DNA of 64,000 nt from Jiella marina (lineage in GTDB: Bacteria > Pseudomonadota > Alphaproteobacteria > Rhizobiales > Rhizobiaceae). Location of the stretch: NCBI RefSeq assembly GCF_024359545.1, contig NZ_JAKQZG010000007.1, forward strand, positions 1-64,000, in the 5' to 3' direction. The translations under genes were made by a program, and so were the position numbers. A model generated the notes under the pieces. It was not told where the DNA came from and did not search any database. It was given only the letters and a program-made list of their open reading frames with translations. Below, piece after piece: positions 28,902 through 37,800 of the stretch (the stretch's first letter is position 1; every line of letters starts with the position of its first letter).

Positions 28902-30332
28902 ATGGCTGAGGGGCGTCACCGTCTGGTTGCCGTATCGAACCGCGTTGGTCCTTTGAACGACGAAGGAAAGGCGGGTGGCCTCGCGGTCGGACTGTCGGAT
29001 GCGCTGAAGCGCCGGGGCGGGCTCTGGTTCGGCTGGAGCGGCAGCACTTCCGCTGAGGGCACCTTCAAGGAAGCCTCGACGGAGGTCGAGAACGACGTCG
29101 CGATGACGACGATCGACATGAACGAGGAGGAGCTCGAAGGCTTCTATTACGGCTATGCCAACCGCTCGCTCTGGCCGCTCCTCCACTACCGGCTCGATCT
29201 CGCCGAATTCGACCGCCAGTCGGATCGCATCTATCGCTCCGTCAACCAGCGCTTCGCCGCCCGTCTCGCCCCGCTCCTCGAAGAAGACGATCTCGTCTGG
29301 GTGCATGACTACCACTTCTTCTATCTCGGCTCGGAGCTGCGCCAGTGCGGCTACAAGGGGCGGATCGGCTTCTTCCTGCACATTCCCTTCTGTGCGCCGG
29401 AAATCTTCACCGCGCTTCCCGCGAGCCACGACATCGTGCGGGCGATGCTTGCCTATGACGTGATCGGCTTTCAGACCGAAACCGACCGCCGGAACTTCGT
29501 CAGCTTCTGTGTCCAGGAACTGGACGGCGAGGAACTGCCGGACCAACGGGTCCGCGTTGGCGACCGGGAGGTCATTGCAGACGCCTATCCGATCGGGATC
29601 GATGCCCCCGGCTATGCCCGTTTCGCCGTCTCGCCCGAGGCCGGCGAGCACGAGGAGATGGTGCGCGACATCGCCGGCGATCGGCTGCAGATCATCGGCG
29701 TCGACCGGATGGACTATTCCAAGGGTCTGGTCGAACGGTTCCGGGGTTTCGAGCGCCTTCTGGAAGACTATCCGGAGAACCGCGGCAAGGTGCAGTTCCT
29801 GCAGGTCGCGCCGCTCTCGCGCTCCGAACTCGACGCCTATGTGGAGCTTCGCCGGGAGCTCGAGGAACTGGCCGGCCACATCAATGGCCGCTTCGCGACC
29901 CTCGACTGGACGCCTCTCCAGATCATGACCCGCGGCTTCACCCGCCGGGCGTTGGCCGGGATCTACCGGGCGGCGCGCGTCTGTCTGGTGACGCCGCTGC
30001 GCGACGGCATGAATCTCGTCGCCAAGGAATATGTCGCGGCCCAGGATCCGGACGATCCGGGCGTGCTCATCCTTTCCCGCTTCGCAGGGGCGCGCTCGGA
30101 GCTCAAGGATGCGCTCGTCGTCAATCCCTATTCGACCGACGACGTCGCCCGCGCTTTGCAGCGGGCGCTCACCATGCCTTTCGAGGAACGCAAGCGCCGC
30201 TGGGAGACCATGCGCGACGCGGTCTTCCATGGCACGGCGGCGAACTGGTGCGACACCTTCCTGGAGCGGCTCGAAGCCTCAGGGGGCGACACCACGAAAG
30301 CGCCCGACCCGGAAGATGCGGATCAGGGCTGA
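28902..30332 (+). CDS. otsA: Alpha,alpha-trehalose-phosphate synthase (UDP-forming)
   Basis: 476 residues, GT20 family. Landmarks are the N-terminal [48 protein letters not shown] and [18 protein letters not shown]. It makes trehalose-6-phosphate from UDP-glucose and glucose-6-phosphate; OtsB completes the route. ATG 28902 follows a purine-rich GGGAAGAAAGAGAG stretch and fits the family N-terminus; the frame opens 12 codons earlier. Convergent with the MFS gene, 44 bases apart. Confidence 0.96.
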   Translation: MAEGRHRLVAVSNRVGPLNDEGKAGGLAVGLSDALKRRGGLWFGWSGSTSAEGTFKEASTEVENDVAMTTIDMNEEELEGFYYGYANRSLWPLLHYRLDLAEFDRQSDRIYRSVNQRFAARLAPLLEEDDLVWVHDYHFFYLGSELRQCGYKGRIGFFLHIPFCAPEIFTALPASHDIVRAMLAYDVIGFQTETDRRNFVSFCVQELDGEELPDQRVRVGDREVIADAYPIGIDAPGYARFAVSPEAGEHEEMVRDIAGDRLQIIGVDRMDYSKGLVERFRGFERLLEDYPENRGKVQFLQVAPLSRSELDAYVELRRELEELAGHINGRFATLDWTPLQIMTRGFTRRALAGIYRAARVCLVTPLRDGMNLVAKEYVAAQDPDDPGVLILSRFAGARSELKDALVVNPYSTDDVARALQRALTMPFEERKRRWETMRDAVFHGTAANWCDTFLERLEASGGDTTKAPDPEDADQG

Positions 30333-30376
30333 GCGCTTCGCAGACGTTGGCAGAGCGGTTGGGCCGACGCCTCCGC

Positions 30377-31519
30377 TCAGCGGCGCAGACGGATCGCAAC
30401 GATGAGCGCGACCAGTCCCAGCGCCACGACACCGCCCGACGCGGCAAGCGCCGGCTCATAGGCGTCGTCGCCGGCGACGAGGTAGCCGGCTCCCAAGGGC
30501 CCGAGCATCTGACCGAGCCCGAACCCGGCCGTGAGTACCGCGAATCCCCGACCGCCGAGCCCATGACGACCGAGCGGCATGGTCAGCAGCGTGATCGCGA
30601 TGAAGGTGCCGCCGAAGAGGATGGCGCCGAGGATCGCCGCCGCCGGGTGCAGGCTGACCACCGGCAGCAGCACGCCGACGATCTGGGCGCAGAAGGCGCC
30701 GGCGAGTGCGGCGGCGAAGCCGATGCGTTCGGCGAGCTTCGACCAGATCAGGCAACTGGGCAGCCCTGCGAGTCCGACGGCGATCCAGACCCAGTCGCCC
30801 AGGGCCTCGATCCCTGGCCGCGCCTTGATCAGGGCGACGATAAAGGTCGCGAACACCGAATAGCCGAGGCCCTCGCAGGTGTAGCTCACGAAGAGCGGCC
30901 AGAAGGGCAGGGGACGCGGCACGCGCCGTTTCGGGTTGCGGCGGCGCGAGGAGGGCGGCAGGTCGCGTTCGCTGACGAAGACGAGCGCGATCGGCATCAG
31001 AAGTGCCGTCACCAACCCGGTCAGGACCCAGAGCGACGAGGATGAAAGCACATCGAGTGTCTCATGGACGATAAGTCCCGAGACGGCAATCCCGCTGCCC
31101 ACGCCGCCGAACACCCAGGCGAGCCGCCCTTCCTCGTCGATCCGGCTCAAGGCCTCCGCCGCGATGCCCGCCGCCGCGATCATCGCGAAAGCGCTCGCGA
31201 CGCCCGAGATCGTCCGCAGGACGAGCCAGGCATACAGATCCGACGTCAGCCCCATGCCGATCGTGGTGAGCACGCTCGCCGCCAGACCGGCGCGAAAGGC
31301 GACAATCCGCGCCGTACCGCCCGAGGTCAGCGTGGCGAGCATGGAACCGGCGAGATAGCCGGCGAAGTTCGCGCTGGCGATCAGGCCGGCAGTGTCGGGA
31401 CCGAAGCCGTATTGCCGCTGCATCAGCGGCAGGAGCGGGGTGTAGACGAAACGCCCCACGCCCATGACGATGGCAAGGGTCAGGCTGGCGCCGAAGAGAA
31501 GTCTTGTCGTGGAATGCAT
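30377..31519 (-). CDS. MFS transporter, YbfB/YjiJ-like
   Basis: 380 residues from ATG 31519. About 12 hydrophobic segments can be counted. The N-terminus GASLTLAIVMGVGRFVYTPL + LLPLMQ and the following GFGPDTAGLIASANFAGYLA match the YbfB/YjiJ group of major facilitator carriers, whose substrates are unknown. The frame opens 28 codons earlier with a polar stretch unlike an MFS start. GGAG lies 13 bases upstream of the chosen ATG, which is long. No linked pathway gene reveals a substrate. Confidence 0.85.
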   Translation of the reverse strand: MHSTTRLLFGASLTLAIVMGVGRFVYTPLLPLMQRQYGFGPDTAGLIASANFAGYLAGSMLATLTSGGTARIVAFRAGLAASVLTTIGMGLTSDLYAWLVLRTISGVASAFAMIAAAGIAAEALSRIDEEGRLAWVFGGVGSGIAVSGLIVHETLDVLSSSSLWVLTGLVTALLMPIALVFVSERDLPPSSRRRNPKRRVPRPLPFWPLFVSYTCEGLGYSVFATFIVALIKARPGIEALGDWVWIAVGLAGLPSCLIWSKLAERIGFAAALAGAFCAQIVGVLLPVVSLHPAAAILGAILFGGTFIAITLLTMPLGRHGLGGRGFAVLTAGFGLGQMLGPLGAGYLVAGDDAYEPALAASGGVVALGLVALIVAIRLRR

Positions 31520-31722
31520 AGAATGATCTGCTCCGGAATCGGAGCGAAAGAGAAGATGGCTTCGGGTGGAGCGGCGGTTCGTCCGCCCGATTCCGGTTTC
31601 CATATAGCACTGTCGTCCCCATGGGCAGTCCGCCGGACGTCTCGATCGTCGGGCAGGACAGGCCGGGCGGGCCGGCAGTCTCTTCTCGTCTCTCCGTAAG
31701 GCGCGACACCAAAGGACGGACC

Positions 31723-32496
31723 ATGCGACTTTCAGAACTGGACATGTCGGCCAGGCTCGATGACGCCACCTATGAAGACGGCATGGCCGAACTTCTGAAA
31801 AGCTTCCAGTCTATTCAGCAGGCCTATCTGAGATCGGGCGAGCACGGGGTCGTCGTCTTCGAAGGGTGGGATGCGGCGGGGAAGGGCGGTGCGATCCGCC
31901 GCATGGCGAGTGTCATGGACCCGCGCGGTTTCAAGGTCTGGCCGATCGGGGCACCCAGCGACGAGGAAAAGGCGCGGCACTATCTCGCGAGATTCTGGGA
32001 CCGCTTGCCAAAGCAACGGGAAATCGCCGTGTTCGACCGCTCCTGGTATGGCCGTGTTCTGGTCGAGCGGGTCGAAGGCTTTGCCGTTCCCGGCGACTGG
32101 CGCCGCGCCTATGACGAGATCAATGCCTTCGAGGCGATGCTGCTCGACAGCGGCACACGCATCGCCAAGATCTTCCTCTACATCGATCGCGACGAGCAGG
32201 CTCGGCGCTTCGAAAAGCGGCTGCGCGACCCGCTCAAACGCTGGAAGTTGACCGAGGAAGACCTGCGCAATCGCGAGCGGTGGGACGACTACGAAGCCGC
32301 CGTCAACGATATGCTCGAACGCACCGACACGCCGGAGGCGCCCTGGCATGTCGTGGCCGCGAACCAGAAGAAGTTCGCGCGCGTCAATGCCCTGTCCCAC
32401 GTCGCGGCGCGGCTTTCCGACGGGGTCGATCTGTCGCCGCCGCCACCCGATCCGGAACTGGAAGCGCGGTTTCAGCGCGAGATCGCTGGCAAGTGA
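31723..32496 (+). CDS. ppk2: Polyphosphate kinase 2 family protein
   Basis: 257 residues, a single PPK2 domain. P-loop GWDAAGKGGAIRR (about 47-59), the lid region VFDRSWYGRVLVERVEGF, and KRLRDPLKRWKLTEEDLRNR are family signatures. PPK2 enzymes transfer phosphate between polyphosphate and nucleotides, mostly making GTP/ATP from NDPs (or ADP from AMP); which class this is cannot be read from motifs alone. AGGA lies 7 bases before ATG 31723. Together with otsBA it makes a stress-related neighbourhood, though it is not in an operon with them. Confidence 0.93.
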   Translation: MRLSELDMSARLDDATYEDGMAELLKSFQSIQQAYLRSGEHGVVVFEGWDAAGKGGAIRRMASVMDPRGFKVWPIGAPSDEEKARHYLARFWDRLPKQREIAVFDRSWYGRVLVERVEGFAVPGDWRRAYDEINAFEAMLLDSGTRIAKIFLYIDRDEQARRFEKRLRDPLKRWKLTEEDLRNRERWDDYEAAVNDMLERTDTPEAPWHVVAANQKKFARVNALSHVAARLSDGVDLSPPPPDPELEARFQREIAGK

Positions 32497-32566
32497 GTGA
32501 AGGCCGGGTGTAACGGTCGCCCCTTCACACGGCCAACTCTTGGCCGCTCAAGGGCGTCGTCTCGCT

Positions 32567-33235
32567 CTACTCCCCGAAGCGGTGAACCGAGTGCACCCTG
32601 AACGGTTCGCCCGGTTGCGGCTCGATGAAGATCGCCAGTTGATCGATGACGAGAGGCTGGCCTTCGAAGTCCGCGAAGCGCGTCGTCAGCCTCTCTTGAA
32701 CCGTCTCGGCCTCGTCGTCCGTAACCGGGCCTGTCAACGTCATATGAAAGCGGAAGTCTTCGAAGACATAGGGGTAGCCCCACTCGCCGAGATAGGCGCG
32801 CTGGCGCTCCGACAGCGTTTCGGGCCGTCGCCGCGCGATCTCGTTTTCATCGAGTTTCGCGCGATGAGACGAGAAGGCCCGCACGGCCGAGCCGGCGAGA
32901 TCGTCGAGCTTTGTCGAGGGCTCAGCCGGGACGAGTGCGAAGAACCGTCCGAGGCGGGCGATCGTCACCGCCGGAATCGTCACGGCGTCGCGCGAGGCGC
33001 AGAACTCCGCCAGACGCTGATCGACGGCTTCGAGATCAATACCCGGCGCGAAGCGGAAAGGCGCGACGATGGTTGCGTGGAACCCGTAGCGAGTTGGGGC
33101 CGCGATCAACGGGTCGATCTCGGGATCGGGTGCGCGCGTCGCTTCGCCGTCGAAGGGGTTGCGCCCAAGCCATTCCGCCGCCGTGCGCGCAAGCGGCGAA
33201 CCTGCCGGGGGGGTGAAATACACTGCCGCGCGCAT
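32567..33235 (-). CDS. DUF1045 protein, 2H phosphoesterase fold (phosphonate metabolism family)
   Basis: 222 residues. Two H-x-T/H-x-T-like motifs, YGFHATIVAPF (about 51-61) and FRFHMTLTGPV (about 164-174), indicate the 2H phosphoesterase (2'-5' RNA ligase-like) fold. DUF1045 proteins usually sit in phn (C-P lyase) clusters; no phn gene is in this window, so the link to phosphonates is only by family. AAAGG lies 8 bases before the ATG. Convergent with ppk2 (70 bases apart). Confidence 0.85.
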   Translation of the reverse strand: MRAAVYFTPPAGSPLARTAAEWLGRNPFDGEATRAPDPEIDPLIAAPTRYGFHATIVAPFRFAPGIDLEAVDQRLAEFCASRDAVTIPAVTIARLGRFFALVPAEPSTKLDDLAGSAVRAFSSHRAKLDENEIARRRPETLSERQRAYLGEWGYPYVFEDFRFHMTLTGPVTDDEAETVQERLTTRFADFEGQPLVIDQLAIFIEPQPGEPFRVHSVHRFGE

Positions 33236-33407
33236 ATGCCGGACCTTTCCGTCGGTGTGTCCTGTGTCCTTCGAGGAACGGCTACCCCATCCTTCGTGAC
33301 AAGGCGATGTCGGCCTAATGCGGCTGTAGCCAGGAGGTTTCGTGCCGGCCCATCCTGCTGACGGGATCGCCCGTGGCGGCGGATGCGCTCTGTGGCGAGG
33401 TTAGCAC

Positions 33408-33420
33408 ATTCAATTTGAAT
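33408..33420. promoter_or_regulatory. 13-bp AT-rich palindrome upstream of the DD-peptidase gene
   Basis: ATTCAATTTGAAT is a perfect palindrome about 90 bases before the S11 peptidase start, in an otherwise GC-rich gap of 276 bases. It could be an operator; nothing else supports it. Confidence 0.25.
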
Positions 33421-33511
33421 AAGATTCGAGCCCGGTCTCAGGGTTTGACGCGTTTTTCCCGCTTGCGCATAGCTGATCCGATCGGAACGTCGAAAGGACC
33501 GGTGGCAGCTC

Positions 33512-34387
33512 ATGACCCGACGGTTTCCACAGCCTGGTATCGCCCGAACACTCCGGGCTGCCGCCTTTCTTGTCCTGGGTCTCCTCGCAGGCTGCCAGAC
33601 CGCCGAGCTTTCCCCCGCAGGCCTGGGTGTCGCAACGCTGTCGGATGCGAGCCAGGCCCAGGTGCGGGGTCGTTCGATCCTGGTGATGGACTATCAGAGC
33701 GGCCGCATCCTGCGCCAGGAGGCGCCGGACGGTCTGCGCTATCCGGCCTCGCTCACCAAGATGATGACCCTCTACCTCGTGTTCGAGGCGGTGGACGCGG
33801 GCAAGCTGTCGCTCGACGACCGGCTGAGGGTCAGCGAATACGCCAGTTCCAAGCCGCCGGTGAAGATCGGTCTGAAGCCCGGCGAGACCATCGCGGTTCG
33901 CGATGCGGCCCAGGCGATAGCGATCAAGTCTGCCAATGACGTTGCCGCGGTGATCGCCGAGAACCTCGCCGGCAGCGAGCCGGCCTTCGCCGCCGTGATG
34001 ACCGCCAAGGCGAAATCGCTTGGCATGCGCAACACCCGCTTCGTCAACGCCTCGGGGCTGCCGGACCCGCGTCAGATCTCGACCGCGCGGGACATGGCGA
34101 TCCTCGGCCGCTCGCTGCTGTCGCGCTTTCCCGAATACGCCCCGCTCTTCCGTTCCACCGAATTCAACTATAACGGCCGCACCTACCACGCCACCAACAA
34201 GCTTCTCGGCAAGGTGCGCGGCGTTGATGGCCTGAAGACCGGCTATATCCGCGACGCCGGCTTCCATCTGGTCGCGACCGCCACGCGCAATGGTCGCCGT
34301 CTGATCGTCGTGGTCATGGGCGGGCGCACGGGGCGGGAACGCAACGCCGAAGTGACCGCGCTGATCGAGGAATATCTCGGCGGGTAA
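33512..34387 (+). CDS. Lipoprotein D-alanyl-D-alanine carboxypeptidase family (peptidase S11)
   Basis: 291 residues. All three penicillin-binding motifs are present: SLTK (S80, K83), SAN (140-142) and KTG (242-244). The N-terminus ends in a lipobox, LAGC, with Cys28, so it should be lipid-anchored rather than held by the amphipathic C-terminal helix of PBP5. There is no PBP5 C-terminal domain; the protein stops just after the catalytic domain. Expected role: trimming the terminal D-Ala of peptidoglycan stem peptides in the periplasm. No strong ribosome binding site is visible. Confidence 0.92.
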   Translation: MTRRFPQPGIARTLRAAAFLVLGLLAGCQTAELSPAGLGVATLSDASQAQVRGRSILVMDYQSGRILRQEAPDGLRYPASLTKMMTLYLVFEAVDAGKLSLDDRLRVSEYASSKPPVKIGLKPGETIAVRDAAQAIAIKSANDVAAVIAENLAGSEPAFAAVMTAKAKSLGMRNTRFVNASGLPDPRQISTARDMAILGRSLLSRFPEYAPLFRSTEFNYNGRTYHATNKLLGKVRGVDGLKTGYIRDAGFHLVATATRNGRRLIVVVMGGRTGRERNAEVTALIEEYLGG

Positions 34388-34515
34388 GGGGCAAGGCCTT
34401 CGACACCGGCAGTGCTGCTGTCCCAAGTCGGGGCAGCCAGTATGAAGCACTGTGCACGAGACGTCGCTGGTCGAGTATACGTTATTGGGCGGTGGGGCCG
34501 TCGCCACTCACGCAC

Positions 34516-34612
34516 CATCATCCTCGGGCTCCGTCCCGAGGATCCAGAAAGCATTCGATTTCAAACGGTTGCGAAGCATCCCTGGATGCTCGGGACGGAG
34601 CTCGAGCATAAC
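34516..34612. repeat. Palindromic intergenic repeat element
   Basis: CATCCTCGGGCTCCGTCCCG... then GGATCCAG (34519-34546) is matched in inverted form by CTGGATGCTCGGGACGGAGC... then TCGAGCAT (34582-34610), with a 35-base middle. It is the only structure I see in the 415-base gap 34388-34802 between the DD-peptidase and tamB; the short ORFs there are not protein-like. This type of CTCGGGAC...GTCCCGAG repeat is widespread between genes in Hyphomicrobiales. Confidence 0.65.
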
Positions 34613-34802
34613 GACCTTTCCCATTCGCGCATTCAATTGGGAGAAGCCGGGCGCCGGAAACCAGCAATTCTATCGATGTGTCGTGCACTGTGAGCGTGAA
34701 GCCGGCGGGGCCTGAACGTCTCCAGCGGCACGATGCCTCAGCATCCCGAGCCGCTGGTATGACGCCAAACCCCTCAGGCTCCTCCTACCCCAAGGCCGTC
34801 GC

Positions 34803-37800
34803 TCAGAATTCGCCTTCGTAGAAGATGCCCACCTCGCCATTGCCCTCGGCGTTGACGGCACCGCGTGCTTTCACGCCGCCGCCGAGCTTGAGGTCGAGGG
34901 ACACCCGGCCGGTCGAGTCGACGCCGAGATAGGTGTTGTCGTTCAGATATTTGCCGACGCCAACGGCGGTCTGGCCATCCTCGGTCGTGGTGATGTCGAG
35001 ATCGTCGACGCCGAGCTGAGAGCGCAGATTGTCGAGAAGTCCAGTCGAGCCGCCGACACCGGCAAGCGTCGCCGCGGCTTCGGCAAGCTGGGCGATCTGC
35101 AGGGGAGAGAGGTCCGACGTGCCCTGGCCGAAGATCAGGCGGGCCAGCACTTCTTCCTGCGGCAGGGCCGGGTTGGACGAAAAGTCGATCGACGGATCGG
35201 TGGCCGGGCCGGTGATGGTCACATAGACGGTGACGTCTTCGACGTCCGAGGTCGCTTCGAGATCGAGCGTTGGGATCAGGTCGCCGGTGAAGGTCAGGCG
35301 GCCGCGCTGGAATTCAAGCCGGCGCGCGAGGATCTGGAACCGCCCGCGGATCAGGTCGAGACCGCCGACGATCGAGGGATTGGCGCTGGAGCCGGTGATG
35401 CGGATCCGGCCGCCGAGCTCGACGTCGAGACCGCGTCCGCGAACGAACACCTCGTTGGGCGCATTGAAGGTGATGTCGAGATTGACGCCGCCGCCGCCCG
35501 CGCTTCCGCGGCCGCGATCGGGAAACAATTCTTGCTGCTGTTCGTAGACGGCCGGACGGGCGTTGCGATGGGTAACGTCGATCCTAGCCAGCGAACTCGG
35601 CAGGTTTTCCGGCACGATGATGTCGATTTCTTCGGCGTTGATCGTGCCGGCGAGCGTCGGTGTGCCGAGAAGAGGGCCGGTCAGCGTCAGGTCCGAGGAA
35701 AGCCGGGCAGCGATGAGTTCGCCGTCATTGTAGCGGGCGCTGTCGAGCTGGATGGACAAATCCGCCGGGAACTGTCCGTTGAGCCCGACCGTGCCGCCGA
35801 CGCTCAGGCTGCCGCCGGACGAGAGCTGGGCGGTGAAGGACTGGATCGTCGCCGACTGACCGTTGAGGGCGATCGTGGTGGTGATCCCGTTGAGGGCGAT
35901 GTTGTAATTGGCATCGACCAGCCGGGCGCCGTCGACGCTGACCGTGCCGTTGACATTGGGCTGGGTCGCCGGCCCGCTGAGGCGGGCGTCGATCCGTGCT
36001 GTGCCTTCGATGGACCGGCCGCCTTCTGCGAGGATGCGGTTGGCAAGCGACAGCGGAGCGGTGCCGTCCACCGAAAGATCGAGCGTGGGCGTCCCGGACA
36101 GCCCGACCGAGCCGTTGACCGAAAGCGCGACGCCATTGCCCGACAGCTGCGTGTCTGTGGTGACGCGGTTGCCCTGATACTGTCCGCTCGTGTCTATCGA
36201 CAGGGCACCGACGCCGGCGTCGCGGGTCTGCTGAAGCGAGACGCCGGAAGCGTTGAGATCGTAGCGCACCTGCGGATTGCTCGGCGAGCCGGAGGCGCGG
36301 GCCGTGCCGTTGATCGTGCCCTGGGGGGCGAGGCCGCCTGCGGCGGCGCTGGCGATCGAGGCCGGGAGGTTTCGGATTTCCGCCGTCAGGTTCAAATCGT
36401 TCGGGCTGGCGCTGCCGGTGACCTGGATCGTGCCGCCCCCGACATTGACCACGGCCTGGCGTAGATCGACGCTGCCGTTCTGATAGCTGCCTTCGAGGTC
36501 GGCGCTGAGGCTCGGGGCGCCGGCGGCCCGGCTCTGGGCCACCGACACGTCGCGGGCCGCGAGATCGAAACTGGCATTCGGGCTCGACAGCGAGCCGGTC
36601 GCCGACGCGGTGCCGGAAATCGTGCCGCGCGCGCCGAGCCCGTCGACGAAGCCGTTGGCGAGGCCGACCGGCAACTGATCGAGCGTGACGTCGATGTCGA
36701 GGGACTGGCCGATCGTGCCGTTGGCGGTCAGCGAGCCGTTGCCGACGGCGACCTCCGCATTGGCGAGGTTGACCGTGCCGTCGCGATAGGTGCCGGCGAC
36801 GTCGAGGGTGAGGGGAGCGACGCCGGAGCGCGCGACATCCGCCGTGGTGATGCCCGTGCCGCTCAGGCTGAACTCGGCCACGGGATCGGAGAGGGAGCCC
36901 GTCGCCGTGGCGTTGCCGGAGACGGTGCCGCGCGCGCCGAGCCCGTCGACGAAGCCATTGGCGAGTCCGACCGGCAATTCGTTCAATAAAAGCGAGAGAT
37001 CGAGGGTTTCGCCCACCGTGCCGCTGGCCGTGAGCGATCCGGTGCCGACTTCGAGTTCCGCGGTTTCGATGCGCGCGGTGCCGTCGGCATAGGAGCCGGC
37101 GACGTCGAGCGTGAGCGGAGCGACGCCGGAGCGGGCGATCTGATCGGTCGTAATGCCCGAGCCGGTCAGTTCGAAGGTCGCCTGCGGCTCGGAAAGCGAG
37201 CCGGTGGCCTGGCCGGTGCCGGAGATCGTGCCTTCGGCATTCAGCCCCTCGACGAAACCGTTGGCGAGACCCACAGGAAGCTCTTCGATCGAAAGGTCGA
37301 GATCGAGCGACTGGCCGACCGTGCCGCTGGCGCGAAGCGAGCCGTCGCCGACGATCACCCGCGCCGTTTCGAGGCGCACCGTACCGTCTTCGAGAGAACC
37401 AGCCGCTTCCAGCGAGAGCGGCGCGATGCCGCCGGCTGCGATGTCCTCGGTGGTGATGCCCGAGCCGGACAGATCGAAGGTCGCGGTGGGATCGGCGAGC
37501 GGGCCGGATGCCCGGGCCGAACCGGAAAGCGTGCCTTCGGCGTTCAGCCCGTCGACGAAGCCGTTGACGAGACCGACCGGCAGGCGGTTGAGTTCGGCCG
37601 TGACATCGAGCGTCTGGCCGACCTGGCCGGAGATCCGCAGCGAGCCCGCGCCGACATTGACGACGCCGGTCTCGATCGTCGCGGTTCCCTCCGCATAGCT
37701 TCCGGCGAGCCGGAGATCGAGCGGGGCGGTCCCGGACCGGGCGATCTGACGGGTGGTGATGCCGGAGCCGGTGATGTCGAAATCGGCCTCAGGGTCGGAG

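Noticed and set aside
28098-30230. Minus-strand open frame of 710 codons
   Set aside because: Antisense to otsB and otsA; composition-driven.
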